DNA of 64,000 nt from Cubamyces lactineus (taxonomy: Eukaryota > Basidiomycota > Agaricomycetes > Polyporales > Polyporaceae): positions 1,612,001-1,676,000 of the forward strand of contig JACDTU010000007.1 of NCBI GenBank assembly GCA_022376465.1. The letters run 5' to 3'. How positions within the stretch are numbered: position 1 is the first letter of the stretch; each line of letters opens with the position of its first letter. The position numbers and the translations under genes were made by a program. A model generated the notes under the pieces. The model searched no databases and was not told where the DNA came from. It saw only the letters and a list, made by a program, of their open reading frames with translations. Shown here piece after piece: positions 18,901 to 30,160 of this stretch.

Positions 18901-21900
18901 TACTGAGCCATATCCATGATGTTTGATGTCTGCCTTCACTCGCATTGGTGTCGTCGCGTACAGGGCCTCGAATATCCTCCTTCAGAAGCGGCTTGAAGCG
19001 GGCCGACCAGTCGCCTTGCGGATCGAGTGCCTCGAGTGCCGTACGCGCAGCACAATACCGTTCAGTCGCGCGTGTGACTTTGTCTTGGAATCTACTGTAG
19101 AGCGAACGTATCCGGCCGCTCATACGTTGCCCGGCGCCGGAAACGTTCAACCGCTTGAACTCCGTAATTCCCGTCAGGACGCGAAGATACCGGCGAATGT
19201 CCTCGAGGCTATCCGACAACTGTGCGAGTCGTAGTCGAGCCTCCTTGCGAACCAGAGCCGCTAAGGTGGGGAGCTGGCGGTATTGAGGTGGAAGAGAGGA
19301 CGGTAGCCACAGTTTCATGTACTCGGCTTTGACACGAGCTGGTGGCACCCCTGCGCCAGAAGAGCTGCCCGTAGATGCCTCGGAGTTACGTAGGAGGGGT
19401 ACCATCGCCATGTGAACGTCCTGAACGACCTGCCAGAGCTCGATGCGACGTAGCAGTGCGGTGCGCTTTTCTTGGACCTCAGCAATGGTGCTGATGGTAC
19501 TCTGGTCTCGCGCGCGATACAGCAGGGCGCGCCTGATAGTGGTGGTCAGCTTGTGCACGTCACGCGAGCGCTGGATACTTACTGTTGCTCCTCAAGATCA
19601 AGTCCTAGCTGGAGAAAGATCCCGGGCGTGACTTCGTGCGCAGGGAGCGTTCCTTCGGTGTACTCCTTCTCCTCCTCCATAGCTAGCTGGAGCTTAGTAC
19701 ATTTCATTGATATTGCTAGAGGGGGTCAGTGTACATCAAATTTTGGAGAGATCATGACGTACAGATCGTCGTTTCTTCGTACGGGTCTGGCTTCGAGGGA
19801 TCTTGATTCCAGGTTTCTATCATCTTCTCCCACTGAGCAACAAGGTCGGGTTTGAACGCGCTAGAGTACTGTTCGAAGTTCCGCTGTTGTACCGTCCGCA
19901 TCTCTCGCGCATCTCGGAGCGCCCGTAAAAAGTCCGAACCTGTTCAAGTTGCTCAGATCAGTGCCATGGGGGCCCATGCATGGAACATCCAACGTACCGA
20001 AAGACAAGATCTTCTGCCAGTTCCAGGCACCCCAGTTGTCGTTGAGGACCTCGTGACGCGCACCGGGACTCATCTCACGGGTGCTGAGGGCGATGGGGTT
20101 AAGATGGGACCATTGAGATTCGATGCCCTCCCCGTACGTTCTCCCAACGTGCTCTTGATAGTTCAAGGAATACTGCGAGTGGTTCGGTCCATGGACGCGA
20201 TAGTGCTTTTTGGGGATTGAATATCGGATGCCTGGGATTGCATCAACATCGAGTTGCAATTCTTCGGGGAGTTCGTGCATACGCTTGAGCAAATTCCGCG
20301 ACCATTGGCAGGCGATGTCGTACGAGAGAAGCAGGCCAAGAGACGAGCCCTTGAGGGTGGAGAAGAGTACGAAGTCGGTGTTTGCGTATCGCTCGCCCTT
20401 CTGCATGTCGCCGGCGCCATTCGGTCGAACGAGGGCGTGACGTGCACATAACACGGCGACAACACCGGATGCCACATATCCTTGCTTGTGGAGGTGAGCT
20501 TTCACGATGGCATTGTGCTCTGCAGAGCATCGATTCTCCTGCGTTACTGTTAGCATCGGCAATGTTGAATGTTCTGCAGGGTGCTTACCTCTACTTGGTC
20601 GCCGCACTTCGCGATGTGTGCCTTGTATGGGGAATCCTCAACGAAATAGGACTGCCCGTTCCCGAGTTCAATGTCGTTGAGTCCGCGGTCCTTGCACTTC
20701 ACCCGGAAATTCCCGTCAATCATCAGGAAGAGGGTGTATAGCCATCTAAATCAAACGTCAGCGGCACGTAACAGCATCGACGTCCTGAGGTACGTACCGA
20801 TCTGATGCTGGGGCGGTCTTCCAGTCCGATGGGAGATTTTTTCCCGGGTGCGGACAAGCTGGGCATTCTACCGCTAGATCCCCGTTGCCAGTTGTGTCAA
20901 TACCGGAGGGATCGTGACCGCGTCCTGACCTCTTTAACATCGTGATGTAACGATGCAGGCGCATGCAGTGTGAGAACTGTCTGTATCGAGGCTGAGTATA
21001 GCAGCTAATGAGCATCTCTACAGTGATTAACATGCAGCAATACGCACTGGGGGTACTTTGGTCCCGGAGTTGTCTGTCAACCGTTCGAGTGTCTTCAAAT
21101 AGTCGTGTAGGTTTGTCTTCGCTTGAAAGTTCAGCTCTTGAAATGTCGCAAGGAGGTCGAATGTAAAGACAGTGGCCGGGCGGGAAGTGGTTGCGGGGAA
21201 CCAACCCTCGCGCAACAGCTGCACGTACTGGTCGGTGATGTTCCTGTCTTCGCCTAAGCACTGGCAGAAGCGTACTTCGACTTCATGAATGCCGGAGACG
21301 TCTCCAACCACGATTCGACGGGTCCCGCTGGAGGGATGGGGACAAGCAGAGCCACGGTGGCCAAGCTGAATAACCAGCCCAAGGTCACACAGAGAGCGCC
21401 GAACGAATCGGCCTGGCGGGACCCACTCCTAGAAAAGCGGAAAGTGAGACAAAGATAGACCACTTTCGTAGTACAGAGCAGACATTGTCGTACCTCCACA
21501 CAGTGCAGAATCAGGCCTTCTTCTCTGTGCCTATCCCTGAGACACTCGCCGCAGAAGAGATACCGCCCGCGACACTGCCGGCACCTGATTGTTCCAGATC
21601 GTAGCTTGCAGCGTGGGCAGACAACCGGCCCTTGGTCTAGAGGGTCTATTGGACCTTCGTAACGCAGAATTTCATCCAGAAAGGCCGGGATGAACGGGCG
21701 TGCGTCACGGATTCTATCCTATAGAATGGGTGAGTATCGCTGTTCACACTTCTTGAAGGTTTTCTAGCTCACCGCGGCTCGATCGTCGCGCCGCTTCCGA
21801 CGTTCTTTCAAGAGGGAGGGAGTGCCGTTGTCGAGGTTCGTATCTCCAAAAGGATCGAAGTCGGGAGAGGGGCCGGGGAGGTCGCTGTGGACGCTGTCGC

Positions 21901-24900
21901 CGTCGGAATCGTACAGGATGTCCTCAGGTCGTAGGAAGACGGTTTTGGTTTTCTGGCGGGCGCCGACACGACCTCTGGAGATGGTAGATAGAGAGACACT
22001 GTGGACGGCTTGATATGCCTCAGAGTTGGTCTCCAAGGCAGTAATCGCCTTGAAGGATGGCTTCTTCTTGGAGGGTTTGTGGGAACCGCTTGCATGTTTC
22101 CGTTTCCGCGTGCCTGGCGCCATACGACGGCTCAAATCGGTGTTCGGTTGAAGAAAGATTCAAGAGGATGATATAATAGTACTGAGTCGTAGCCGCGAGA
22201 GGAGGACAGTAGACGTGCAGGAGCAACAGACAATTAGAGTTTGCCTTGACTTGGGCGCCTCAGACTCAAGAACCTGGCGCGGGCACACTACGCATTCTAA
22301 ACCGTCCTCCCACTCAATCCCGTGGGATCAAAAATACCGCTATGGACTCTGCTTGTGCTCCCGAGGAATTGTTCAATTGCCCGTCTTATTGGCTTCACTA
22401 CGTGATGCTATTCGCAATACTCCGGAATTGACTTCGGTATCCGAGTCGCATTCGAGATAGTTAGAATCTCAGCCCACAGCCGCACAAGCACTTCAAGCAC
22501 ACAGGCTCGGAAAGGTAGTCTTTGTACATCAAAGCACGGACGGCCTTACTGCGTGCGTCCGCCGCAACTAACAATGACATGCATTCCGTGTTTCAGCCAG
22601 ACTAGACTCCAACCTCGACAACTTATCGCCCTGAGCCGTGCAGTCCCATAGTAAGACAGCGGTCACAGGCGCATTCCATTAGACTTACAGTAATTCTAGA
22701 TACCACACTAGACTACTACATGAAAGGCCGGACGGGATTCATGAGGATAGAAACGATCTAGCATACCTCAATCACCACGCTCTTCGTGGTTGTAGCTAAC
22801 GATCTGAGTGAGAGCTAACCTGGGCGCGCGCCGTGCACGCAGTTCCCATATGTGAGTGATTGTCCGCCCAAAGTGTACGCTCTCATTGTTCGTTGTACGC
22901 ACTTTGAGAACTAAGCCTCCCTCGATTATCCAACTCGCTCTTCAGTTCGGGTGGCGGCGGGAACCGCACAAAATACCCCTTGCATACCTTGAGCAGCCAT
23001 GCATATTTAGGTGCCGCCCTCGCATTGGCTGCTGGGCTGCTCTCGCGGAATTTAGAAAGCGCCTCTGCATCTACGCTTACTTGTCAAGTGTCTCAGGACG
23101 ACTTAAGTGGAATAGGCGGATATTTTGAGCACACCGCGAGACTGACTTAAGAAGGTAGATCATGAGCTTGAGAGCTCTAAGTCTGAGTCGGCCCCCGATA
23201 TTCGAGAGGTGGATGGATCTGACAGTTATGCGGCATTTGCACCATGATCCGAACCAAATTCACCTCTGCCACGCGGAACCCGCCTTGTTTCGGTATTGAT
23301 CGGTGCATTCCGGGCTTGAGACTCTACAGCGTAGAGTGCAGAGCTTACAGTTAAAATGTGTTCGTTTGAACTGAAGAAACAAGCCATTGGGTAGCGTAGA
23401 TTCGGGGACGTCTTGTGGTTAGCCAGCAGGAGCGAGTACTAGACGGATAGATTCTGTTTGAAACGGGTCGGGACACGCTACCCACCACGACGTGACCGCA
23501 CGCACATGACTCGGAGGTTTATTGGACAGGGCAATAGGGCAATATACTCCGGATGCATAGGCAGGGAACCCGGTGGATGTGGTATCTACTCGAGCTATAA
23601 AATACAGACTTGGCCGCACTGTCGATACAGGCGCATTCACAAAAGGCGTGCCTGCTGTACTCCCTGATCACCGTGTCTGGGGGGCCGACGGCGGTGCGGC
23701 TGAGGTAGATGATCGGTGTGCCGGCATGGTGGTAACGGCCGTGGCTCGGGGCCCCGCTTCGGATGATTTCTCCGGATCCCAACGGTGGGATGGTTGCTCT
23801 CCCCCCACCTTATCCTCCCTGCCCTTGTTTGCTGCTGTAACTAAGTCGCCACCATACCCCTACGCAGCAATGGCGCGTCAGAAATCGTCAAAGAAGGCTG
23901 CTGACAAGACCTCACCTAAGGCAGGTCAAGGATTGTCCACGAAGGGGCCCGCCAACACTTGGACGACACCTGAACAGCGTGAATGGCTACTGGAGAGGCT
24001 CCCCGCCTTCCGAGAGTCTCAAGCGAAGAAAGCTTCGGGCAACTGGCTCTCTGCAACATACGAGGACTGGCTCACCAAGTTCCCGCTTGAGCCGCCTACG
24101 GAGGAGGAGCTTCGCGCTGCTGAGGGTGACAAGGAGGCAGCTATGGGAGAGAAGAAGAAGATGAAGTTAGATGTGAGTGACTTGAGTCAACATGAAGTGC
24201 ATTTTACTGACCATACAGCAGCAGGTGTACTGGTGGTTTTGGAACCGTCGTTCCAGCAGCAACGGGACGACGGGCAAGCGTTCGAAGGGCGACAATAAGG
24301 CGAAGACTGTCCTGGACCTGACCAAGAAGATCAAGAAGAAGGTTCAGCCGTACCAAGCCTACTGGTCGTTGAAGAGTAAGGCGTTAATGCCCATCATCAA
24401 ACAAGCGTACAAGGAGCATCAGAAGAACGTACCTGAGGACGAGCAGATGGAGGAGTTTGCTTTCACAGGCCAGAAGGTCAGGGAGATGTATGATGCCGAG
24501 ACAGACGAAGTGAAGGCAGAGGTTGAGGCACACCGGCGCAAGCTCGTGGAAGGCACTTCGGCGCTAGCTCAGTTTGCAGACGCCGCCGGCTATGTGAAGG
24601 GCGACCCCAACCTTCAGCAGCAGGCGCATGATATACAAGTGTGAGTATTCATCTGCTCAAGGGATGCGTGCGCTGATGCCGTCCTATAGCGCGATTGACA
24701 ACCTTCCTCGTGCCATTCAGGAGGTGTTGGAGAATATCGAACGGCTCACCGGGTGGAAGGCATCTATTTTCGTCGGTGGGCCAAACCCGGAAACAGGAAT
24801 GATTATGACCTACATGTGAGTCGTCACAAAGATGAGATTGCGAATGACACTGAGGAGGTTGTGTAGAGCTCACCGTGGTGAAACTGTCAACACGCATAAC

Positions 24901-27900
24901 ACGTTCCCCAAGAACACCGCTCAATGGCAGATGATCGAGGGCGCATGGGAGAAATTCCTGGCTGCGTGTTACAGTAAGCGGTACACAGTGATAAGTTCTG
25001 CGGGTGATAACAACGCTGCAATAGAGCCGGACATGATCACCAAGCTACGCGAGGCCTTCCAGGGCGATGCTGGAGACCCTAGCACGTTAGAAGAGAAGTC
25101 GAGCGTGAGCCTTCGCGGCGGTCCCTCTTTTTGCATAGCATTGCGCTAACTCGTGACTGTTCCCCATAGCGCCAGACCCCAGACGATGAGTCCGACGACG
25201 AGGAGGGGGAAGCAGAGGGTGACAATGGAGGTGCAGCAGAGCCTACGCAGCAGGAGGACGATGCAGAGGTGGATTGGGATACGCAACGTGCAATTACGGT
25301 GGCCAGAAATCGGGAACTATGGTGTCAGCTTCACGAGCGCCCCATCGATGAACTTACCACCGAAAATGGGAATCGCGCTCGTGCAGAGACTGCCGCTCAA
25401 GCCTCTGCCTCACCCACCACGAACGCGCCATCGATTGCGAGCAGTACCGACTCTGGCGCATCCTCAAATGCACCGAAGGCGAACACCGTCACTACTAACA
25501 CGCGCCCTTCAAAGTCCCCTGCCAATCACGCAACGCTAGGCAAGTCCGTGGGTACCACTGTCTGCCACTGCAGTCAAAACTAACAACGAACCGTCGGCGC
25601 AGCTCACTCAGCACCTGCCTCAACACCCGTCCCTGGCAACTCCGAGGCGGAGGCAACTCTCACTCAGCTAGCCCCACCGCGTAAGGCCAACGCTCCCCTC
25701 GGCTCGCCTCGACAGCCGGCCATCGTCCCGGTCAAGATTCCTAAGGGACTCCCGGCGTGGATGAACGACGCGCTTGACTGCTTCGGTGCTCTCGATACAA
25801 AGAGCTTCTACGCACGCTGGCCGCGTCTCCTGGAGGTTTGGATCGAGTTTGAGCAAGCGACGGGTTTCACCGAGAACAAGGTATGTACTTGTTCTCAATC
25901 GCGCGATCTAACGGCACTAACCATCCATCAGGCGCGCCTTATATGCACTCACCGTCCGGAGGAGATTAAGCACTGGATTAGCCGTGGGCGGCGCTACGAC
26001 AGGCTGCCTATCGTCAAGTCATTGGAACACTATGCCTCGGCCTGGAGAAAGTGGTGGGCGGCGATGCAACCTTCGTGCCGCCTGCCGGAAGATGCCGCAA
26101 ACTGGCCCCTCCTTCCCACCGCTCCAGGGAACCCCGCAGAGTGGAACAATATTCGCATCGGGGGCTCCAACGGACTGTTCATTGTGATCACGTCCTTGGC
26201 CATCTGGCTCCAGGCGGCGTCGGCGGAGTTGGACATTCAGCAAGACTTTGTGGACGCTGTTGAGGACGTCTATTGGGTACTGGAGGCCTTGACGGCTTCG
26301 CGAGCAGGTTCGAAACGTGCAGCACCCTCGGAACCGGAGCGCAGCATCAAGAAGATGAGGACTTCGAAGCGTACCGCTAGGAAGTGACGGGTACGTGGTG
26401 CTCTAGACTAGTATGAGCACAGTTGCTGACTCTCCCGTTGCAGCGTGGCAGTTCCATCTTTTCCAATGATACACCTCCTTTTGACCTTTGTTCCTAGGCT
26501 CATGGCGCGCATCATTCGTTAGGCTGTCTTTACTACACTAATACGTTGTTTAATGCCATTTGAGCTCAGCATGCCTGGCCGTGAATTCCTTCTGAGATTA
26601 CAGGTGCATGTGCAAGGTACACGGGTCCAGAATCCCACACAGCGACTGTTTGCGCAAAGTATATGGTGATCTCGAGGCCGTACAAGGCAGTACGCTTCGC
26701 ACGTGCCCGCCACAAGGTTGCTTGCACCCACCCGTGCAGTACGCTGGACATACACAAGGTCCCGCTGGTGACATTACAATCCCGCGCGGGACGGCATACA
26801 AACTCACGCCAGACGCGTATAATTTCGCGCGTCCGTTCTACAAACACAGACGTGCCGTCCACAAGCCTTCACCGCACACATACAAGCCCTCGCTTAGCTC
26901 GTACAAGCTCGCGCAGGAAGGTTACAAGCTGTTGCCGGACGTTTACAAGAGGCTCAGGAGAACTTACAAACCCATGTTGGACACGTACAAACATGCACGG
27001 GACCTATACAAGCTCGGACACGCAGTCTACAACCCTCCACCAGACGTGTACAAGCCCTCGTTCAGCCGCCACAAGTCTGCGCGGGACGGCCTACAAACTT
27101 GCGCTGGACGTGTACAAGTTCGCGCGTCCGTTCTACAAGCACAGGCGTGCCGTCCACAAGCTTCCGCCGCATGCATACAAGCCCTCGTTTAGCCGCTACA
27201 AGCACACGCGGGCAGACCTACAAACTCACGCCGGACGTTTACAAACATCCATGGGGCCCACAAAACTACGGCCACACCGTCCACAAGCTTCCGCCGCATG
27301 CATACAAGCCCTCGCTCAGCCCCGACAAGCCCGCGCGGGACGGTTACAAGGCGTCGCTGCATGTTTACAGGGCGGCTCAGGAGGACCTACAACCTCACGC
27401 AGAACAGCTACAAATCCTCGCGCGCTGTCTACAACCCTGTTCCAGATGTGTACAAGCCCTACAAGCCCGCGCAGGATGGCCTACAAACTCACGCCGGACG
27501 CGTACAATGTCGCGCGTCCGTTCTACAGCCACAGGCATGCCGTCTACAAGCCTCCGCCGCATGCATACAAGCCCTCACTCAACCCCCACAAGCCCGCACG
27601 GGAGGCTTACAAGGCGTTGCTGTACGTTTACAAGGAGGCTCGGGAGGATTTACAGACCCATATCGGACGCGTACAAACACACACGGGACCGATACAAGCT
27701 CGGAAGCGCCATCTACAACCCACCACCAGACTTGATACAAGCCTCGCTCAACCCCTACAAGCCTGCGTGGGACGTGTACAAAACATCCTTGGACCTGTAC
27801 AAGCCCGCGCGGGACGCTTACAAGGTGTCCTCAAAGTTCTACAAGAGACCTACCAACTCAGGCCGGACGCGTACAAGGTCCCGCTGGTGGCATTACAATC

Positions 27901-29469
27901 CCATGCGGAAGGTCCTACAAACTCACGTCGGACGCATACAAATGCCCACAGGACCCATACAAGCACAGCCACGCCGTCCACAAGAAGCCTTCGCTCGACC
28001 TGTACAAGCACGCGCGCACCTCTACAAGGCATCGTCGGGCGTTCACAAGCACGCGCGGAAGGTCCTACAAACTCACGTCGGACGCATACAAATGCCCACA
28101 AGACCCATACAAGCACAGCCACGCCATCCACAAGCCACTGCTACACGCATACAAGCCTTTACTCGACCTGTACAAGCCCGCGCAGGACGCTTACAAGGTG
28201 TCGTCAAACCTCTACAAGGTGTCGTCAAACCTCTACAAGAGGGCACCGGAGGACCTACAAACCCACGCCAAACACGTACAATGTCCCGCGTCCATTCTAC
28301 AAGCCCCACTGCAACCTTCACAAGGTCGCGCAGGCACTTCTACAATGCATTGTTAGATATTTACAAGCACGCGCAGGACGGCCTACAAACCCATGTTGGA
28401 CGTGTACAAACATCCACAGGACCGATACAAGCTCGGACGCGCTGTCTACAATCCTCCGCCAGACATGTACAAGCCTTTGCCCAACACCTACAAACCCGCG
28501 CGGGATGTGTACAAAACGTCGTCGGACCATTACAAGGACCCTCAGGATGTACTACAAACTCACGCCGGATGCATACAAGTTTGCGCGTCCGTTCTACAAG
28601 CATAGGCATGCCGTCCACAAGCTTCTGCCGCACGCATACAAGCTCTGGCTCAACCCCTACAAGCCCCCGCAGGATGTATACAAAACTTTGCCGGACCGTT
28701 ACAAGCATGCTCAGGACGGCCTACAACACCAAGTCAGATAGATACAACCATCCACAGAAGGCCTACAACTGCACTCAAAATGTCTACAGGACAGCACTGA
28801 GGTACGTACAATAATCTACAATAGCTCACAAATCTACTACAAGTCTGCAATGTTTATGTACAATCATATACTACAATATGCACAGGATCTCTACAACCCT
28901 TGTAATAGCTATTGTATTGTAGATAATCACCTCCCACAAAAACCACAGGAGTTTTAGCAGTGTATGGGAGGTTTGTAATACAAAAAATGCGACCACATGT
29001 GGCACTGGAAGGCAACCTTGTTGACGCAGCTGACATCGCAGAGGACGCTCTAGACGCTCTTCATGAGGCGTTTGGTGAAGAAGAGGAGCAACGGCAAGTC
29101 TCGGACTACGACATCGCAGAACGGCAGGCGCGCGCCCTCGAAAACGTCGGGCACCATGCCCACGAGTTACGGAGGTTGGCAAGACACTCTTTGAACACCA
29201 CTCGACGGCTCGCCCGGACCACGCGCACGTGGAGGAACTTCCTCATACAAACATTTGAACTCCCCGCATTCCGTGCAAGGATGGCGCCACTGGCCTCGGT
29301 CATCAACGACGCGGCCCCGCCTCCCGGAGAACTCCCAGCTGCGGCAAGAAGAGTGCCCGGCGAAGCCCGACGCCAAGGGACCTATCTGCCCTTGTTCCAC
29401 ACCAGAGTCTCCGCAGGAAGCCGTCGGCCCCGTGATCCATCCCCCGACGAGCGTAACGTAAGAGCTTGA
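15935..29469 (+). CDS. Element 1 post-pol ORFc, 271 aa (interrupted by KDZ)
   Basis: The pieces are 15935-16285 and 29005-29469. They join in frame (L-D-A-L-A-L-E-G) when the KDZ element and one TGGCA are removed. The N-terminal ~70 residues are P/S/D-rich and disordered. The remainder is helical, with many E, A and R residues, and the C-terminus is basic (SRRPRDPSPDERNV). No conserved domain is recognised. It ends at TGA 29467-29469, in the same frame as ORFd 21 nt later, so readthrough would add the zinc knuckles of ORFd to this protein. Confidence 0.6.
16286..17331 (+). repeat. Left terminal inverted repeat of KDZ element
   Basis: It is the reverse complement of 27954-28999, with coordinates summing to 45285. 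The first differences appear around 17332. The outer ~270 bp are AT-richer and the rest is the CTTGTA array. Confidence 0.9.
16560..18245 (+). repeat. Left array of ~21-bp CTTGTA modules
   Basis: About eighty modules of the form YTTGTAnnnGTCCgnCGnGnG follow one another at 20-22 bp. The CTTGTA core is the most conserved part and the rest varies. The period is close to two helical turns, so the cores face one side of the DNA. Long frames through this region (up to 431 codons on minus) are repeat artefacts. Confidence 0.88.
18410..22123 (-). CDS. KDZ transposase with CxC2 cysteine cluster
   Basis: Nine exons are inferred: 22123-21773, 21718-21494, 21428-21048, 20976-20798, 20745-20589, 20538-19998, 19939-19763, 19715-19583 and 19532-18410. 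All junction phases agree, giving 1,088 residues. Exon 1 is a basic, disordered N-terminus. Exons 2-3 carry the CxC2 zinc cluster (CPRCKL, CRQC, FCGECLRDRH) and GHRGSACPHP. Exon 4 has CPACPHPGKNLP. The DDE catalytic core spans exons 5-6: LFLMIDGNFR, CARHALVRP, SYDIACQWSRN and GIESQWSHLN, whose D, D and E residues are the candidate metal ligands. Exons 7-9 form a helical C-terminus with an acidic tail. It should cut and join the element ends. It is transcribed away from the accessory gene across a 1.7-kb spacer. Confidence 0.92.
22124..23869. other. Divergent spacer between the two KDZ genes
   Basis: These 1.75 kb hold only short chance frames and presumably contain both promoters. A frame that extends the accessory gene upstream to about 23573 is open but has no good start. 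No repeat or known motif stands out. Confidence 0.6.
23870..26387 (+). CDS. KDZ-element accessory protein (unknown function)
   Basis: Eight exons are inferred: 23870-24172, 24219-24640, 24690-24815, 24867-24973, 25025-25104, 25170-25551, 25603-25880 and 25932-26387. Phases agree throughout and give 717 residues. The N-terminus (about 30-200) matches the pattern of a family I know as very abundant in mushroom genomes: TWTTPEQREWLLERLPAFRE, then WWFWNRR, a basic stretch and YQAYWSLK. This is aromatic- and lysine-rich and could bind DNA. Residues about 370-490 are acidic, then Ser/Thr/Ala-rich. The C-terminus has a conserved-looking WRKWWAAMQP and W.LLP block and ends in a basic patch. The intron at 24974-25024 is a multiple of three and could be retained. 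The role is not known. Confidence 0.8.
26388..26760. other. Spacer between accessory gene and right KDZ array
   Basis: About 370 bp downstream of the accessory gene, with no gene or repeat recognised. The CTTGTA modules (as TACAAG on this strand) begin near 26750. Confidence 0.5.
26750..28800 (-). repeat. Right array of ~21-bp CTTGTA modules
   Basis: This is the inverted counterpart of 16560-18245, reading TACAAG every ~21 bp, with about ninety-five modules. The inner half differs in module order from the left array, while the outer ~850 bp mirror it. Frames of up to 692 codons on plus read through it without stops and are not genes. Confidence 0.88.
27954..28999 (-). repeat. Right terminal inverted repeat of KDZ element
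   Basis: It mirrors 16286-17331 and ends GCGACCACATG at 28989-28999, directly before the TGGCA target copy. Confidence 0.9.
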
Positions 29470-29490
29470 AGAGACACCTCGCCCGCCCCA

Positions 29491-29694
29491 ATGGACGCTT
29501 CGCCAGCCCGACCTGAGTCCCCGCCGTCCCTCCACCCTATTGGCCGCAGCTGCCTAGTCTGTGGGTCGCCCGATCACGAGTACCTGCGGTGCAGAGACTG
29601 GCGATGTGTCTGGTGTCGCGCCACCGCCCCTGGCCATCACCCGTGGGAGTGCCCTCTGCGCCCAGAAGACATGGACGAGCGGTTTACGAGTTGA
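29491..29694 (+). CDS. Element 1 post-pol ORFd, 67-aa zinc-knuckle protein
   Basis: This small frame contains CLVCGSPDHEYLRC, a CX2CX4HX4C zinc knuckle. It is followed by a second, variant cluster CVWCRATAPGHHPWEC. Knuckles like these bind single-stranded RNA or DNA in retroviral nucleocapsids, but here the frame lies after pol and 49 nt before the 3' LTR rather than in gag. It is in the same frame as ORFc, with only TGA and seven codons between them. The exact role is unknown. Confidence 0.65.
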   Translation: MDASPARPESPPSLHPIGRSCLVCGSPDHEYLRCRDWRCVWCRATAPGHHPWECPLRPEDMDERFTS

Positions 29695-29728
29695 GCTGGA
29701 TATTCCGCTGATGGAACAGCGTAGAAGC

Positions 29729-29743
29729 ATACGAAGGGGGTAA
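29729..29743 (+). promoter_or_regulatory. Polypurine tract of element 1
   Basis: ACGAAGGGGGTAA lies directly before the TG of the 3' LTR. Confidence 0.75.
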
Positions 29744-30160
29744 TGTTACGACGCTCAGTACGTCACGGTCACCCAGTTTCCTTTTCCTCTCTCTTCCTCG
29801 TGCCCCCGTTATGCCACGTCATCCTTTCCCATGCCACGGCACCCTTTCCCACCGGTTCACACGGCTGTTGTATTACTACCCTATCACCTTCCGCCACGTC
29901 ATCGCCACATCATCTGTATTCCCAGCCCTGACTCTACGTAGTTATACTGGACTCTCACGGTACGTGGCGCCTACGTGGCGCTGACGTGTCCATGTCTCTC
30001 TTCCTGTATTTAAGACCAGAGGATCCACTCGGGATCCTCAGCTCGACCTGGTTATCCATTGCCTATTCCTCTGAACCTCTACTCGACTCGAACTACTGGA
30101 GACCTCTGGTCTGATCCCTAGGACGTCGCTTGCTGTGACCGATCTAGGCTCGTCGTAACA
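29744..30160 (+). repeat. 3' LTR of element 1
   Basis: The 417-bp LTR has 10-bp inverted ends TGTTACGACG and CGTCGTAACA. A TATA-like TATTTAAG lies at 30007-30014. A perfect hairpin follows, with 8-bp arms GAGGATCC 30019-30026 and GGATCCTC 30032-30039 and a 5-nt loop. Its 5' partner is outside the window. Confidence 0.88.

Larger units (their letters stand above)
16286..28999. mobile_element. Complete KDZ-type DNA transposon
   Basis: This 12,714-bp element is inserted in ORFc of element 1 with a 5-bp duplication TGGCA (16281-16285 and 29000-29004). Its inverted ends begin CATGTGGTCGCATTTTTT. They appear perfect for about 1,046 bp and are longer if divergent CTTGTA arrays are counted. Two divergent, apparently intact spliced genes lie inside: a CxC2-type KDZ transposase (minus) and an accessory protein (plus). 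Near-identical ends and intact genes suggest recent movement. KDZ elements (Kyakuja-Dileera-Zisupton) are known to have expanded in mushroom genomes. Confidence 0.93.
1..30160 (+). mobile_element. Ty3/Gypsy chromovirus, element 1 (5' end outside window)
   Basis: This is an LTR retrotransposon whose pol, post-pol ORFs, polypurine tract and 3' LTR lie in the window. Its 5' LTR and most of gag lie to the left. It is cut by four later insertions: TRIM 433-944, foldback 1201-4072, element 2 at 6709-15608 and a KDZ transposon at 16286-28999. Taking out each insertion with one target-site copy restores continuous reading frames at every junction, so the element was open across this region when it was hit. 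It sits inside the pol of element 0, directly before 30161. The matching left target duplication cannot be seen, but by analogy it would be the CCCCA at 30161-30165. Confidence 0.92.

Noticed and set aside
23573..23869. In-frame upstream extension of the KDZ accessory protein
   Set aside because: It lacks family-like sequence, and the ATG at 23870 begins a typical basic N-terminus after a CA-rich leader.
26663..28814. Plus-strand frames of 692 and 571 codons
   Set aside because: Same cause as on the left: two overlapping frames through the TACAAG array with repeated peptide units, not genes.
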